Part shown: positions 26,014 through 38,240 of the stretch, one piece after another | Numbering within the stretch: position 1 is the stretch's first letter | How the letters are laid out: every line of letters starts with the position of its first letter | Notes under the pieces: generated by a model | The model's input: only the letters and a program-made list of their open reading frames with translations | Database searches by the model: none | What the model was told of the DNA's origin: nothing | Source: Lucifuga dentata | Taxonomy: Eukaryota; Chordata; Actinopteri; Ophidiiformes; Bythitidae | Reading direction: 5' to 3' | DNA length: 64,000 nucleotides | Assembly (NCBI GenBank): GCA_014773175.1 | Contig: VXCM01001343.1 | Span: forward strand, 133,442 to 197,441 | Program-made: the position numbers and the translations under genes

Positions 26014-26644
26014 GTTGTCTGTTCCATTGGGGGTTGAGATGGTCTTACTGTAATTCTGATATTCTCTTACCAAACATCTCTATCTAGTGTTTGAGTGTGT
26101 GTGCATGTGTGCGTGTGTGCCTGCCTGTCGGCCTTCTTCTTACTATCTCCATGAGCCAGGATGACACTTAACATCTGGAGAGAGACCCAGGTACAGTATG
26201 ATAAAAGCCCCAGAGGGGCAAGAATGTGGTGTGTGTGTGTGCTTGCAGCAAATGGGAAAGTGAGGATTTTGCGTGTTTGTGCGTGGGGGAGGGTGAATCT
26301 GCACCGTGATACAGATATAGATACACATGGGGGATGGCAAATGGAGACTGGGTGAAAAATAAGCAAGAGGCAGCTTGCAATGAGTGGTTTGCTGGAACCA
26401 AAACCTGTAACCTGCACTGCTGTCAGCACATTAAATGGATGAAGAATAGCGGGCATGTAAATAGGTGGGCAAGATGAAATGGGGGTGGAGAGAAAAAAAG
26501 GGAAGAAGAGGAAGGACAGGAGAGGGTGAGTAGAAGACGGCCAAGAGTGGCTGGGGAAAATGGAAGGCATGAAAAGAGAGGGGATGACCTCTGGGGAGCC
26601 TCACCTCCCACATCAATTATGGATTGAGTGTGTGTGTGTGTGTN

Positions 26645-26679
<35 letters not shown>

Positions 26680-26765
26680 TGAGAGAACAAGAAAACACTC
26701 ACAGCTGGAAAACAACTCAACATATACGCTGCTCATGTTCATGCACCCCTCTATATGCATGTGCT

Positions 26766-26805
<40 letters not shown>

Positions 26806-29800
26806 ACACACCACACACACACACACAAATCAACATCAGCTCAACATGAAAATATGAAAATCAGTAATAAAATTACTGCTTAAAGACCCAATACCTGAAT
26901 TTTCTTTCATGGAAATTAGCTTTTGAACTAGAATACTTTTAAACTCTTTTGTGTACAAAATTGTCATTTTTCATGTCAAGAGCCTCAGACAGCGAGAGAA
27001 TTCAAATGAAAAAATTCTCCATTACAGGTCAAATGTGGTGGGTAGAAAGTCATTGCATGGCATGATGCCGAATGACGTTTTTCATTTGCACTCCAGCTTT
27101 TTGCATAAATACCAAGCACTGATGTCATCAATCATGCTGCTCCACTTACTAAGTCCTGACCTGCCAGGAGGAACGAGGCTGTTAGCACAGCAATGAACAA
27201 GCCGTAATGGCAGTTTCAATTTGGAAATAATGTTTAAAGCCTGCAAACACAGCCTGAAATGAAAAGCATTTTACATGTGTGGGATGTGGCAGTGTGTGAT
27301 GAATTTGGAATGGGTGTGTGTTTGTGTGCATGTGTGTCCGCATATGTGCTTCAGTGTGTGGGTGCTTGTTTTATTTCTATTCATTGCACCCTTGCTGATG
27401 AACTGTCAGCACCCCCCCCTCCACCCTCACAGCTTACACACCCTCCACAGAGGTCAATACAGAATGTCAAGTGTGACGAATGCTCCCTCCATGAGATGCA
27501 TGACCCTTGACCCCTAATGCAACAAGGCCAGGTCAGGGCGGCACCCAAATAACATTAAAAATTCATTCAGTATGGGTGTAAATGCTTCTCATTATAGAAC
27601 AATTGCTTTTTGGTGCTATAGACACAAATGGGGATCAGTACATAGATTTGGGCAATTCATCAAATCTTCTTCTCTCATGCATATTAAAAAATGAATGGAA
27701 TAGAGGCTACAGCTCCATTCATATTCATGGAGCAGGTTTGAGAAATACTGGGAGGTGGTCATTTGAATTTCAATAACATGTCAGCCGTTTTGAATTTAAG
27801 AATTAAAATTCCAGATGAAACCTTTCCCTGTAACCTCATCTGACACTTCATCCACATCCCAGAGAATACATTTCCACATGTCCACAAAAACCATCAGCAA
27901 GCTGTCACAAACACAGCCTGAGCCCTCACCTTTTAACCAGCAACTATGGAATCATTCATCAGTTTGAGAATGTAAGGTGTGTATGTGAGTGTGTGAAAGA
28001 GAGAGAGAGAGAGAGAGAGGATGGTTCAATCCGCTGTACAGTATGAATTTCCATCTGAACTGACAGTAAATCGATGTGCAGTTCAGGTGTTTGTGCTGCA
28101 AACCTGGATGCTGCTGAAATATAATCACCTCATTGCTGACCTTCAGGGCTTCAGAGAAAACACACACACAAATCACACACACAAACTAATGTATATACGC
28201 ACAGCCTGAAAAACATGCAGCAGCTGGTACATGCATGCACATATGTTGGGCTGACACAAACAGGCAGTTACACACACACACAACACACACACACACACGT
28301 GTGGTGGTTAAGCGGTTAAGATCACTTTCAGGGACTTAGCAGTAGATCGGCCAAATTTGAAGAACGTCCATCACAACTGACAGACCCACTGACTCTCCAT
28401 CCCCTGCCCTGCCTTTTAAAATAAGACTCATTTTCACACAATTAGTAACTCAAAATTGATATGATTTTTTTGAAATTGATCTCTGATATCTATAATGATG
28501 CGTACTATAGCCTGGCAGTGTAGTAATTATAGAAAAGCTCCGCATTCCCAATTTGACCTTTTTATACATTTTGTTTATTGCGTGTTCAACTTTTATGTCT
28601 GTCTTTTCCAGCAGGCACATGAAGGCATCATAACATTAATTTATTTGGTCAATTCACAGCGCAATGTAATTAAAAGCAGCATTTCTAGCGCTTGCTGACA
28701 GCTTAACCTGCTCATCAAGGAACCTCGACCTTCACCAAGTGGAGACAGAAATGATTTGATCCCCTGCTGTATGCAGCTGCCGTGAAAATAAATTGGGGAA
28801 TGGGTTCTGTCCCCAATTAGACACACCATCCACAATCAATTGATTTAAATCCCAACGTAGTCCCAAAATGTTGCAGTAACACACATGCACATACACACAC
28901 TGTCATTCCCCCTAGAGGGCTGACTGATCTCTGTAGCCCTCAGACAGAGAGATGGCCAGACTAGCAGCTGCGACCCTACTGATTATTGTACAGAGATGCA
29001 GGAAGGGACATTTAGGGGTGTGTGTGTGTGTGTGTGTGTGTTTTAGTATATGTATGCATAGAGGTTACAGATATCTGGCAGCTGTGTCCCATAGCTCTGA
29101 GGTTTAAGTGATAGGTTGGTGACTGAGCTGATAGGCAGCAGGAGGAAAGAGATGGAGGGAGTGGATGGGAGGTGGAGGGGTGCGGAGAAGAAGAACAGAG
29201 ATGTGAGATGATGCAATACTGAAGGGGGATGGTGAGGAGGGATACAGGAAAAAATAGATTAAGTAAAGGGCAGGAAATAGAGAATACAGATACCTCTAAA
29301 AATGTATTTTAGTTCATACTGTATCTATCGTTAAACATATATATATGCTTCTGCATAATTGCATGTAAGTTTGTTTTTTTTTTTCGGTGTGTGCATTTAC
29401 TAATGCTTGTGAGTTTACATATGGATGCAGTATCTGCATTTTAGGGTTTGACTAAAATTGACTTTTGAAGGCAAGTATCAATGCTTTCATTTGTATTTGT
29501 TAATCATGCATGGCTGTATGCATTATGTGTTTATCTGTGTCTGTATGTCAAATGTAATATTTTTGATGTTACAGCTGAGTTAGTCTGTGTATGTTTCCAT
29601 GTTGTATTGTTGTATTGTACATTCATTATGTGTGTGTTTGTGTGTGCTTGTGCATGTGTATCCAATGTAGTGGCTGAGTCGTGCCCAGACAGGCAAACAG
29701 CCCTCACTTTACTTTACCTTCTCCTCGTCATGTGATTATTGCTCCAGACAATCTTTTGCAAATTATTATCAACACACAGCTGAAGTAAATGTAGCAGCAA

Positions 29801-31379
29801 AGCATCATGGCAACAACAGCAGGATGTGCATGCGTGCATGTATGTGAGTGTTTGTGTGTGTGTGTGTGTGTGTGTGTGGGCCCTACCAAAGACCACACAC
29901 AGCATCAGCTGGGGCAGACAGGAGGATGAACTTGAGGATGGGACGGGCAAAAGCGCTACTTTTATTTTTTGATCATGCCTCATTTATTATGTTGATGTTT
30001 GAGAATGGAATAAATTTGAACTTGGAGAAAATCCAGCTGTTCAGGGAAAAATAACTGTCACATTGCTAGAAGTGAGCTTGTCAGCTGTTTTGTCTGTGAA
30101 GCTGAGAAATGTACCGCTTTAAAAGCCTGGTTAACCCCTTGCACATGAATATAATATACTGATCCAGTATTTGGTGGCTTTTAAAAGATAATATAACTAA
30201 TATAATATGTGGGTTAAAAAGTCATTTTAGAATTGTGTGATGCTCAGGAAATATTTTTTGCACTCAGCCTGAAGGAATCCATGACCTATAGTTCAGAATT
30301 CAGCAACTATGCCAAACTTGCCACATCATAGCTCTTCCCTTGGAGTTTGGTCTGCAGCAGAAATATGAAACAGCCAAACCCCTAAGATCCTTTAGGGGTT
30401 TGGTTTATATCAGAGTTTCTGTTAGCCACAGATCAACCAGCCCACTGAAAAACTCCTCTGACTGGTCCTCCCCTGACACAGACTTTGGCTTCCATATCTG
30501 GTTCCAATTAGCCAACCACTCCACAAAGCCTCATCTGCTAAATTCAAATGAACTGGATGGACATTATGTCAAGGAATTAATATATTCAGACTGAGAGCAT
30601 CCTGAGTGTACACTCAAAGTAATCACCATTTTTTTGCTTTCATTTTTTTTATGCCACTAGATGACCTGCAGGGAGAATATGGGCTCTGACTGACAGCCAG
30701 ACACAATGATAACCAGTTCAACTCATAATTAATTTTCAACTGCATGCGACAACTCCCCAAAAACAATAATTACATGTGTTGTTATACATATGTAATTCAA
30801 ACCTAGCATAGTGTGCCACTATATTTAGCTTTTTGCCAAAAGGATGGACAGATTTGTTTACTTAATCAAGTCCATTTAAATCCTTTTAATTAAATAACAT
30901 GCATTGAAGCTTGACGCCACACAAATAGGAATAGATTAAATAAATGAAAGATTCAACCACTAACATTTTATATTACTGGGTCATACATCCACTTCCTGTC
31001 AGGACATTCTAAAGCTGCTAACCTTCTACTCAAATGACTTAAAGCAGCTTCTCAGTAGATGAATAAAGTAATTAAGTAGAGAGGATCAATGTTAGTGAGA
31101 CAAGTGGGTGTGGGTTTTGCCATGACAGAAACCAGTTACAAGCAGTTAACACACATATGCTGTGTGTGTGTCATAAGGATGTAAATGCAAGGCCAGTGTG
31201 TGTGTGTGTGTGTGTGTGTGTGCCATGTATTTGTGTAAGAAGTGACCTTGGCCAACCAACAGGCAGTAAGTCACAGCTGTGAACTGATGGATGGGAGAGA
31301 GCTCTGAGAGCAAAGGCCACGCAGACACAAACAATAAGACAGGTGGATATCACACATACACACACACACACACAATGAC
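24094..31379. other. Intergenic block rich in simple repeats
   Basis: No gene recognised on either strand. Compound (TG)n(GA)n lies at about 25949-26010. A further (TG)n-N-(GA)n unit occupies 26627-26676, with the N at 26644. (CA)n runs lie at about 26768-26827, and (TG)n runs at about 29014-29041, 29850-29878 and 31194-31222. Short open frames here are mostly products of these repeats. Confidence 0.45.
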
Positions 31380-31605
31380 ACACTCTAAGACACAAACCAG
31401 CAGTCACCATGATACCAGTTGATCGCATTGATACAATGGAGCAACACGTATACATGATTGAATTGATAGTATTCCATCATGACTTGTTGCTTAATCAGAT
31501 TACAGAAGGAAGTTTGGCTCGTGAGGAAATCCATGTACAGAATGCTTATATGATTGTAAACCAATGAAACATTTACATCACATCTGAAAAAACAAAACAA
31601 AACAC
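31380..31605. repeat. Dispersed AT-rich repeat, copy B
   Basis: TAAGACACAAACCAGCAGTCACCATGATACCAG matches the stretch after the microsatellite at 42684 (TAAGACACAAACCATCAGTCAC). The following GACTTGTTGCTTAATCAG and ATTACAGA blocks match copies A, C and D. It is shorter than C and D, with the right part missing. Confidence 0.6.
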
Positions 31606-31689
31606 TGCCTTAATAACAGTAGAATCGTAGTTTTAATGTGTATGTAAAGTGCATACTGATACACGGAAAGACAATAACATGAACTTTTA

Positions 31690-31716
31690 CTTTCTTTCTT
31701 TCTTTCTTTCTTTCTA
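31690..31716. repeat. (TTTC)n tetranucleotide microsatellite
   Basis: About six to seven TTTC units. Confidence 0.9.
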
Positions 31717-33266
31717 AGGTCTGTTGCAGATGGGTTTAACTAATGCTGATTCTGTTTCTGGAGTATCTTTGAGCCAAAATTTGCAGTAAAAGGGAAAGGT
31801 GAGCAATTTGTTGTTAAATGAGTATTTTTATAATAATGTCCACTGCAGCTGCTATGTGCTTACCCAGCTTCTTCTTACTTCCTGCTGCATTACTTCTGCA
31901 GGATTTTTAAGCCATTCCTCCAGAGAGTAGAGAAACTCCATTCAGTGGTCACATCTGTGGTTCTGTTAGAAATCATCCTTTTATATATATATATATATAA
32001 TTGCAGTTTAGGATAGCAACCACCACTACACACACCTACATCTGCAAGCACACACAGGCTGACCCCAGAGAGACTGTAACCTGCGAAGATGTGTGAGGGG
32101 GCTCATCTGGCAGAGGGAAACTGCTTACACAGACGTGTGCTTCAAGGAAACTGATTTTTTAATGTGTCTGGGAAGTGCATATTAGGAATTTATGTGCTGA
32201 AAATTGAAAAGAGCTTTAAATTTTACTTTATAGGGTGTAATATACAAATTGAAACTGTTTGTATACATGTTTATTTGGATGTAAATTGATTAAGCTGTGA
32301 ATGCATCATCTTTGAAGACATTCACAGCTTGTTATATGGAGCCAATCAACGCAATATTTTAAATACATCAGTTTTTATAATGCACAATATAAATCAGATT
32401 CCACTTAATCAGCAGAGTTGCAGTTAATTCCATCAAACTGTTGGATTCTGGGTAATGGAGTGGAAGACATAGTTGACAGATCTTCAGAGTTGCTGAAAAA
32501 TTATCAGGGGCTAAGTTTCTCAAATTCTGCTGATCTACAAAACAAAATTTTGGACACTTTATTACAACCTGTCATTGCTATCTACCCTTATGTTTCACAT
32601 ATACTTCAGGGGTGGCAGTTAAATTCAGTTATGGGGCAATTTTTGTCAGCACTGATCAAAGTTTTACTGGCATTGTTGTGTATATGTTAAGAAAGTTGCC
32701 ATTTGTTCAAATATATTTTAGTTTATTTCAGAAAAAATGGATTTTGGTTTGATGTTTGAGTTCTTTGATGCTAATGCTAGCCTGAGATGTAGCCCAGCAT
32801 ATTGACAGAGCCACAGCATATAAACTAAACATAGCATTAAGAAATGTTTGTAACCAATTATAAAAACATGTAATCTAACATACAGATTCCTTATATGCCG
32901 ACAATGGACATTTATGGCATGCCGCACACTGATAACGTTTTGATGTTAAAGAGGAAAATTTCAGACTTTGTAATGGGGTCAAAAAAACTTGTTCAAGGGA
33001 CAGATTTGGCCTACGGGCTATCATTTGCCAACTCTCAGTGTTCTTATTCACTAGCCAGTGTCCCAGTTCTTTAGCAAAGTAACATCAAACCACTTTTCCA
33101 ATAATCTCTGAATATTAAAAGAAATGATGTCTTGTGGGCTGTTTCAGGACAACCTCCATACTTAATTCCTTGTTTATTGATTTTACTCCATTGTGTCAGA
33201 GCCATTGATGTTACACAAGCATCTTCTCTCCACATAATATTCTCGCTCTTGTTGGAGTTGTTATAC

Positions 33267-34200
33267 CAGTGGTGGGCCGTCAGGGCCAGTAAAGCCTTCT
33301 CTGCTGGCCTAGAGATTGTCAGAATCATCAAATTATGTTTTTATAATTTAATACATATTTTAATTAATGCTATATGTATTTTACAAAGTTTGTTCCCATC
33401 AGTTTTGTTATTAACGTCATTTCATTGCTACCAGTACTCAGTTGCGCTGCTTCCACGGCAGCTCATAGAAATTAAAGCTTTTATCCAATCAGATTTTCCA
33501 CCTGTGCTGTCTCCAGGTAAAAAAAAAAATATAGCCTGAGGCCTTCAGAATCTCCAGTGAATCCCCTCTGCTATTCAAGCAAATGGGGACAACGTTGTTG
33601 ATTGTCATATTCTTTAACCAATCATATTTCGAGTTTGCCATGTTGGGCGTATTCTTTGATGCGTCAAGGCCTTTAGCTGCTTAGCTAAACAGCCTGCCAG
33701 AAATTCATTAGAAGAAGAAGAGGGCTGGTTAGCTTAGCTAACTCAAGTANTAAACAGCCTGCCAGAAATTCATTAGAAGAAGAAGAGGGCTGGTTAGCTT
33801 AGCTAACTCAAGTAAAGCTTAGCTAACTCCTAGCTAGCACGTAAGGGAGCATTAACGTTTATTTAAACTTTCTTTCTTGACATTTAGATTTTTAGATATA
33901 GTGCTTTAGATTTTTTGTTTAGANTTTATTTAAACTTTCTTTCTTGACATTTAGATTTTTAGATATAGTGCTTTAGATTTTTTGTTTAGATTTTTAATTA
34001 GTCCTGTTATTTTTAAACGCACAATGGCTGAAGGAGAAGACATGGATTTATTAATAGCAGCACTTTTTTCACATTTTGGAACTGAAATGCACTGATGTAC
34101 TGCATAGCCATGTCGTTAAACTCTTTATAAAGAAAGAAAGGAGGATGGACTTTGTCTTCAGATGATGAGCAGTTTTGGTAAGTTTGGTGGATTTTTATGT
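33267..34200 (+). mobile_element. Putative DNA transposon end and leader
   Basis: CAGTGGTGGGCCGTCAGGGC at 33267, followed by a GGCCAG...CTGGCC inversion, looks like the terminal end of a fish DNA transposon (hAT-like by its CAG start). At 34024 a short frame MAEGEDMDLLIAALFSHFG ends at a stop at 34095. At about 34170 TTTTG|GTAAGT resembles a splice donor. The piece contains two assembly duplications (see findings). Class and extent are uncertain and no transposase core was found. Confidence 0.3.
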
Positions 34201-36989
34201 GGCTGGAATCTCTGGGGAATCCTGTTGATACAGTTTGTGTTATTTGTGTGTTACAGCATTTTTGCTTGCTTGCTGGTCGTATGAGTAAATGTGATGGCTG
34301 TTGTGAGTTTGTTCTTGTTTCTTTGGTAATGACACTGATTTAGGCTATGCCATGTCTATTTGTGATGCAGCATCCTGTCATAATGCATAATAATGCTACA
34401 TCCTATTCATGTCTGTGTGTTGTAACTGTCGATAAAGGTTCTGTCACTGTGAATATGGAATGGTTATGTTCAATAACAACAGCCTATAGCCCTAGTGTCA
34501 TGATGAGGTCATTAGAAGGGTGGTTTAATTGCGGGAGGATAGCACTGAAGGCCTAGGTGTAAAATACATGGCCTGCCACTGTGTTATACACACAGCTGGA
34601 GAAGTCTTTGTGTCTTTCATCAGCGTCATGTCTATTTGGGATGTCCAGATGGGAAACCTTTTGTCCATATGGGGGTTCACATGGGTAAGAAAAAAAAAAA
34701 GTCTTCAATGGGTGAGCAGACACAAACTATCCTATGGACATTTAGATAAACTCTTTATCCACCACAGTCTGCTTTTCTGCTGTGTGTCAGAAAAATTGAA
34801 AGGCTTAATGAAATAGAGTCTGAGAAAAATGAACATCACATCAAGCCTTTCAATCTTTTTCCAATATGGATTTCTCAGTCAGACAAAACCAGACAATCTC
34901 ATCAGACATCAGTTATCAGGTGTCACAGGGGCAGACATTTGTTGTAAAGCTGGTCGGGCCTCTGAAATGGCATTAATACTGCGGGACGCTCATACTCTTC
35001 TTTGGAAAGAAAGTGGCAAAATAAATTTGATTAGGAGACTAGTTCATCTAAATAGCATGATCTGTCCCCATATTATAACAGGAGCAAATTATGGTAAATC
35101 ATGCATTGTTTTTTCTTCAAGTTTTCTTCTGTGATCTCAGATTTTCTTGTTTGCAGGATATTCCTGTAAAGAGAAAGCATGTCTCACACTTGGTGGTGAG
35201 ATGTTTTGTATCTTTTGTGTAAAACTACAGACAAGCCCAGACAATTTTCTCTCAAACAGTTATCAGGCACCATCGGGTGTCATGTCTTCAGTTCCGTTAA
35301 GGTCATGCTTGAGTCACCTGAATGTCAGATGGATGAAGGATGATTTCATCTTTAAACAGGTCTACCTGGTAAATTCACCTGTACCGCCAGAATGCAGTCT
35401 CATGTTTCCTGTATTTCCTCTAAACTGACTGTCATAATCAACATTTTCCTCCTAGTGTTATTTAAGTCACTGGTCTGTGTAGAAATGTCTTCTGTAATCA
35501 CCACTCTCTACTTCACATTTAAGGTGTCTAGTGTGGGGGGGGAGGGTAAGATGGCCAGATGAAAATGCCAATGATGACGGGGTTGAATAAGTCTGTAATT
35601 CTCCACTGTTTCTCTCTGCCACCCTTTCTCTTTTTAAAATGGATTTTTCGTCTAAGCGCCAAGAAAATTATAAAAGAAAAAAATTATGTTTGCTTAGTTT
35701 AAGTTCATTTTAATTAATATTATATTGTGCAAAGGCCACCAGCCTGCCCACCAGTGGCTGTGGCCCACAGGGAAAAGTCCCGCATCTCCCGATGGCCAAT
35801 CCAACCCTGCTTCACACTGAAAGCTGGACTCAGTTCAGAAATTGTACAGAAGTAAAACATTTCATCAAGCTCAGGTGTTTATGCACAATAATAACATTAA
35901 TGTGGATTTTTACAGTATCTACATAAAAAAAGTCTCAATTGTTAATTTTCAATCCCTTTTTAAAATGGCCTTAAATGAAGAAAATATATATGTTGTTTTG
36001 CAGTGCAATTCATTTGTCAGACAACTATTTTGAGCTGGCTATTTTTGCTTACATTACTTACATTTCTGTTTTATCCAACAGTTTCCTCGATGTCCTACAC
36101 TGGGGACAAGAATGAAAAAGTAAAAATTCATAAATATATATTACTGATAACATGATCATTAGTTTTTCATGCTTGTATTAATCTAAAGATTTTTTTTTTT
36201 TACACTTTAATGCAACAGAGTGCAACATCAACAGATGGGCTGTATGAGATGTAATGTAAAATAGAAATAACTGATGGAACTAAAATAAACCTAGTCAAAG
36301 CAGATGAAAACAGATGATGCTAGACTTATAAATGAAGATATTACATCTCCACAAGGTGGAAATGCAAACAAGATGACAAACTCAAGTCACAATTTCAACG
36401 TAGATGGATGAAATCCTGTCAGCAAATTAACAACTGTGTGGCAGTTTTCACACATGATGTTTTCACTCCTGTCCCCCACAGAGCTCTGAGATGGTTGGAG
36501 GAATGTAAGATTTTCAACATGCCATTCCTCCAACCCCCTCCTGTCGTGACTTTAATGACACCCACAGACAGTTAGACATTCTGGGTCACCCGACAAGATG
36601 TCACATAGACGAATCATTATCTTCATCATCAAGATAAAATATATACAGTATATGTAATTTAAAAAACACATAAATTCTATGTAATATGTGAAATTTAAAA
36701 AAAAATCAATTAAAAGTGTGATGGAATTCCTGTTATCATGTACAGTCTAATTATTCTTTATCATGAGGGTTGGAGAGGTTACTTTGAAATGGATTTCATT
36801 ACAGATACTACTTACCTCATCAGCCATTTTTCCTCCAAGGATTTTACGCAAAAACTCTGTCTAAATATTGTCGGACATAGATGCTTTTGCTATGTTCAGA
36901 TTAAAATAGATAAATTCAGAACACAACTTCAACAAGCCATTTCACTATCAACTGAAGTTTATTCTTAGTGGAATGAAAAATTACACCAA
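34201..36989. other. Intergenic sequence with two unassigned open frames
   Basis: Open frames at 34829-35134 (+) and 35147-35428 (+) are not recognised as any protein. They share a weak QTxPDN....SGV block (see findings). A 13-bp-arm hairpin lies at 36493-36535. The 35560-35800 stretch, ending ...CTCCCGATGGCCAATCC, looks repeat-derived. Confidence 0.35.
36493..36535. repeat. Hairpin, 13-bp perfect arms
   Basis: GGTTGGAGGAATG (36493-36505) is inverted as CATTCCTCCAACC (36523-36535) around a 17-nt loop. Flanking sequence does not extend the stem, so it is shorter than a typical miRNA precursor. Confidence 0.7.
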
Positions 36990-36999
36990 ATCAGTCTCC

Positions 37000-37385
37000 T
37001 ATGCATCAGTACATACATTTAATGCACACTTTACTCCAATTTTTATCTGTACTCTGATTAAGTAAGACGTATAAATAGATGTAATTAATAGAATTCTATC
37101 ATTCACTGATTACACACGTCTTGTTGCTTCATTGCCTTACAACAGACACCAGGTGAGGAAATACATCTGCAGAATTCTCATGACAATTATAAGACAATGG
37201 ATTATTTACATGCTGGAGTAAATTGATTTTATTCTAATCTTAGTCTGTTACTCAGAGTACGCAACATCAATTAATGTTGGTTTTGGTCTGATTACTGTGT
37301 TTAAAACTAAAAAAAATGAACTGACTGACTTAACTGGAGGTTAAACTGAAGTTTCAATTTACATCTAAACATACTGAGTGTCAGT
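37000..37385. repeat. Dispersed AT-rich repeat, copy C
   Basis: It has the same block order as copies A and D: AATGCACACTTTACTCCA, GTAATTAATAGAATTCTATCATTC, CAGGTGAGGAAAT, GACAATGGAT.ATTTACATG, AGTAAATTGATTT and AGTCTGTTACTCAGAGTA. The right end is CATCTAAACATACTGAGTG. About 385 bp, no coding capacity. Confidence 0.65.
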
Positions 37386-38190
37386 GGAGAAGTTTACAAC
37401 ATATAACGTGGAGTCTGGCTGTTCAGCTGGAAAGTAGTTTATGCCCTCACACACACCTCTCTTTTGTGTCCTGTGCAAATTCATCATCATTAAATCAAGT
37501 AGCATTTCCTGTTTATGTCTTTGTCAATCAAGATGTGGCTCTGGCTTCAGCATAACTTAGTAATTCACTCTTTGGGTCTCACTAAATTACCACCACATTT
37601 TCCTCTGACTTCCTACATTTCCTGTTCTGCACTGCGATGAAAGCAGAACACTTTGACCCATCATTTTAAAGGATAATGCCTGTCAATGCCCTCAAACACT
37701 CACAATCTCTGGTATGGCCCTTTAAATGCAACTCATCTCTATTTTATATAACCATGTGTTGTCAGGCCAATCATAACTCTGAACCCTGACACGGAAAGTA
37801 GCGGCCATGTTTACAGAAAATGTCGAGATGCTCTGCGACTAAAATAATTGGATGTAGCTGTGTTGTTATTTTCACCCCTCACCACCGAGAGAACCAGGTC
37901 ACAGATTATAGTGGTATAAAGATGATTGGCATCTTCCTTCTGTGTTTAGAGGCTGTTTTCTCTTGGCCACTGAAGCTAAGTTTCTTCACACAAACAGCTT
38001 CACAGGATTACCCCTGCACTCTTGACAATATCAGAAAGTTAGAGCCTTCCACTCTGTCTGTATATGAGCCTACCTGAGTTTGAGTCCCATCCTGCTCTTT
38101 CTGTCTACGCCTGAATGAAGGCGGTACATAGAGGTACATAGATACTGTCTCTCCTTGTCTCTAATGGTATAATACTTGCAGACTGCATGT

Positions 38191-38240
<50 letters not shown>

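Noticed and set aside
26067..26570. A 167-codon open frame on the - strand
   Set aside because: Composition is dominated by purine-rich simple sequence read on the other strand (Ser/Pro/His rich). No domain, no splice context.
28297..28360. Possible tRNA-like SINE head (GTGGTTAAGCGGTTAAGATC resembling an A box)
   Set aside because: No B box (GGTTCGANTCC) at the right distance and no tail, so a tRNA or SINE call is not supported.
32960..33045. Possible hAT end (TTTGGCCTACGGGCTATCATTTGCCAA)
   Set aside because: It resembles hAT terminal sequences, but no partner end or target duplication was found, so it was not called as an element.
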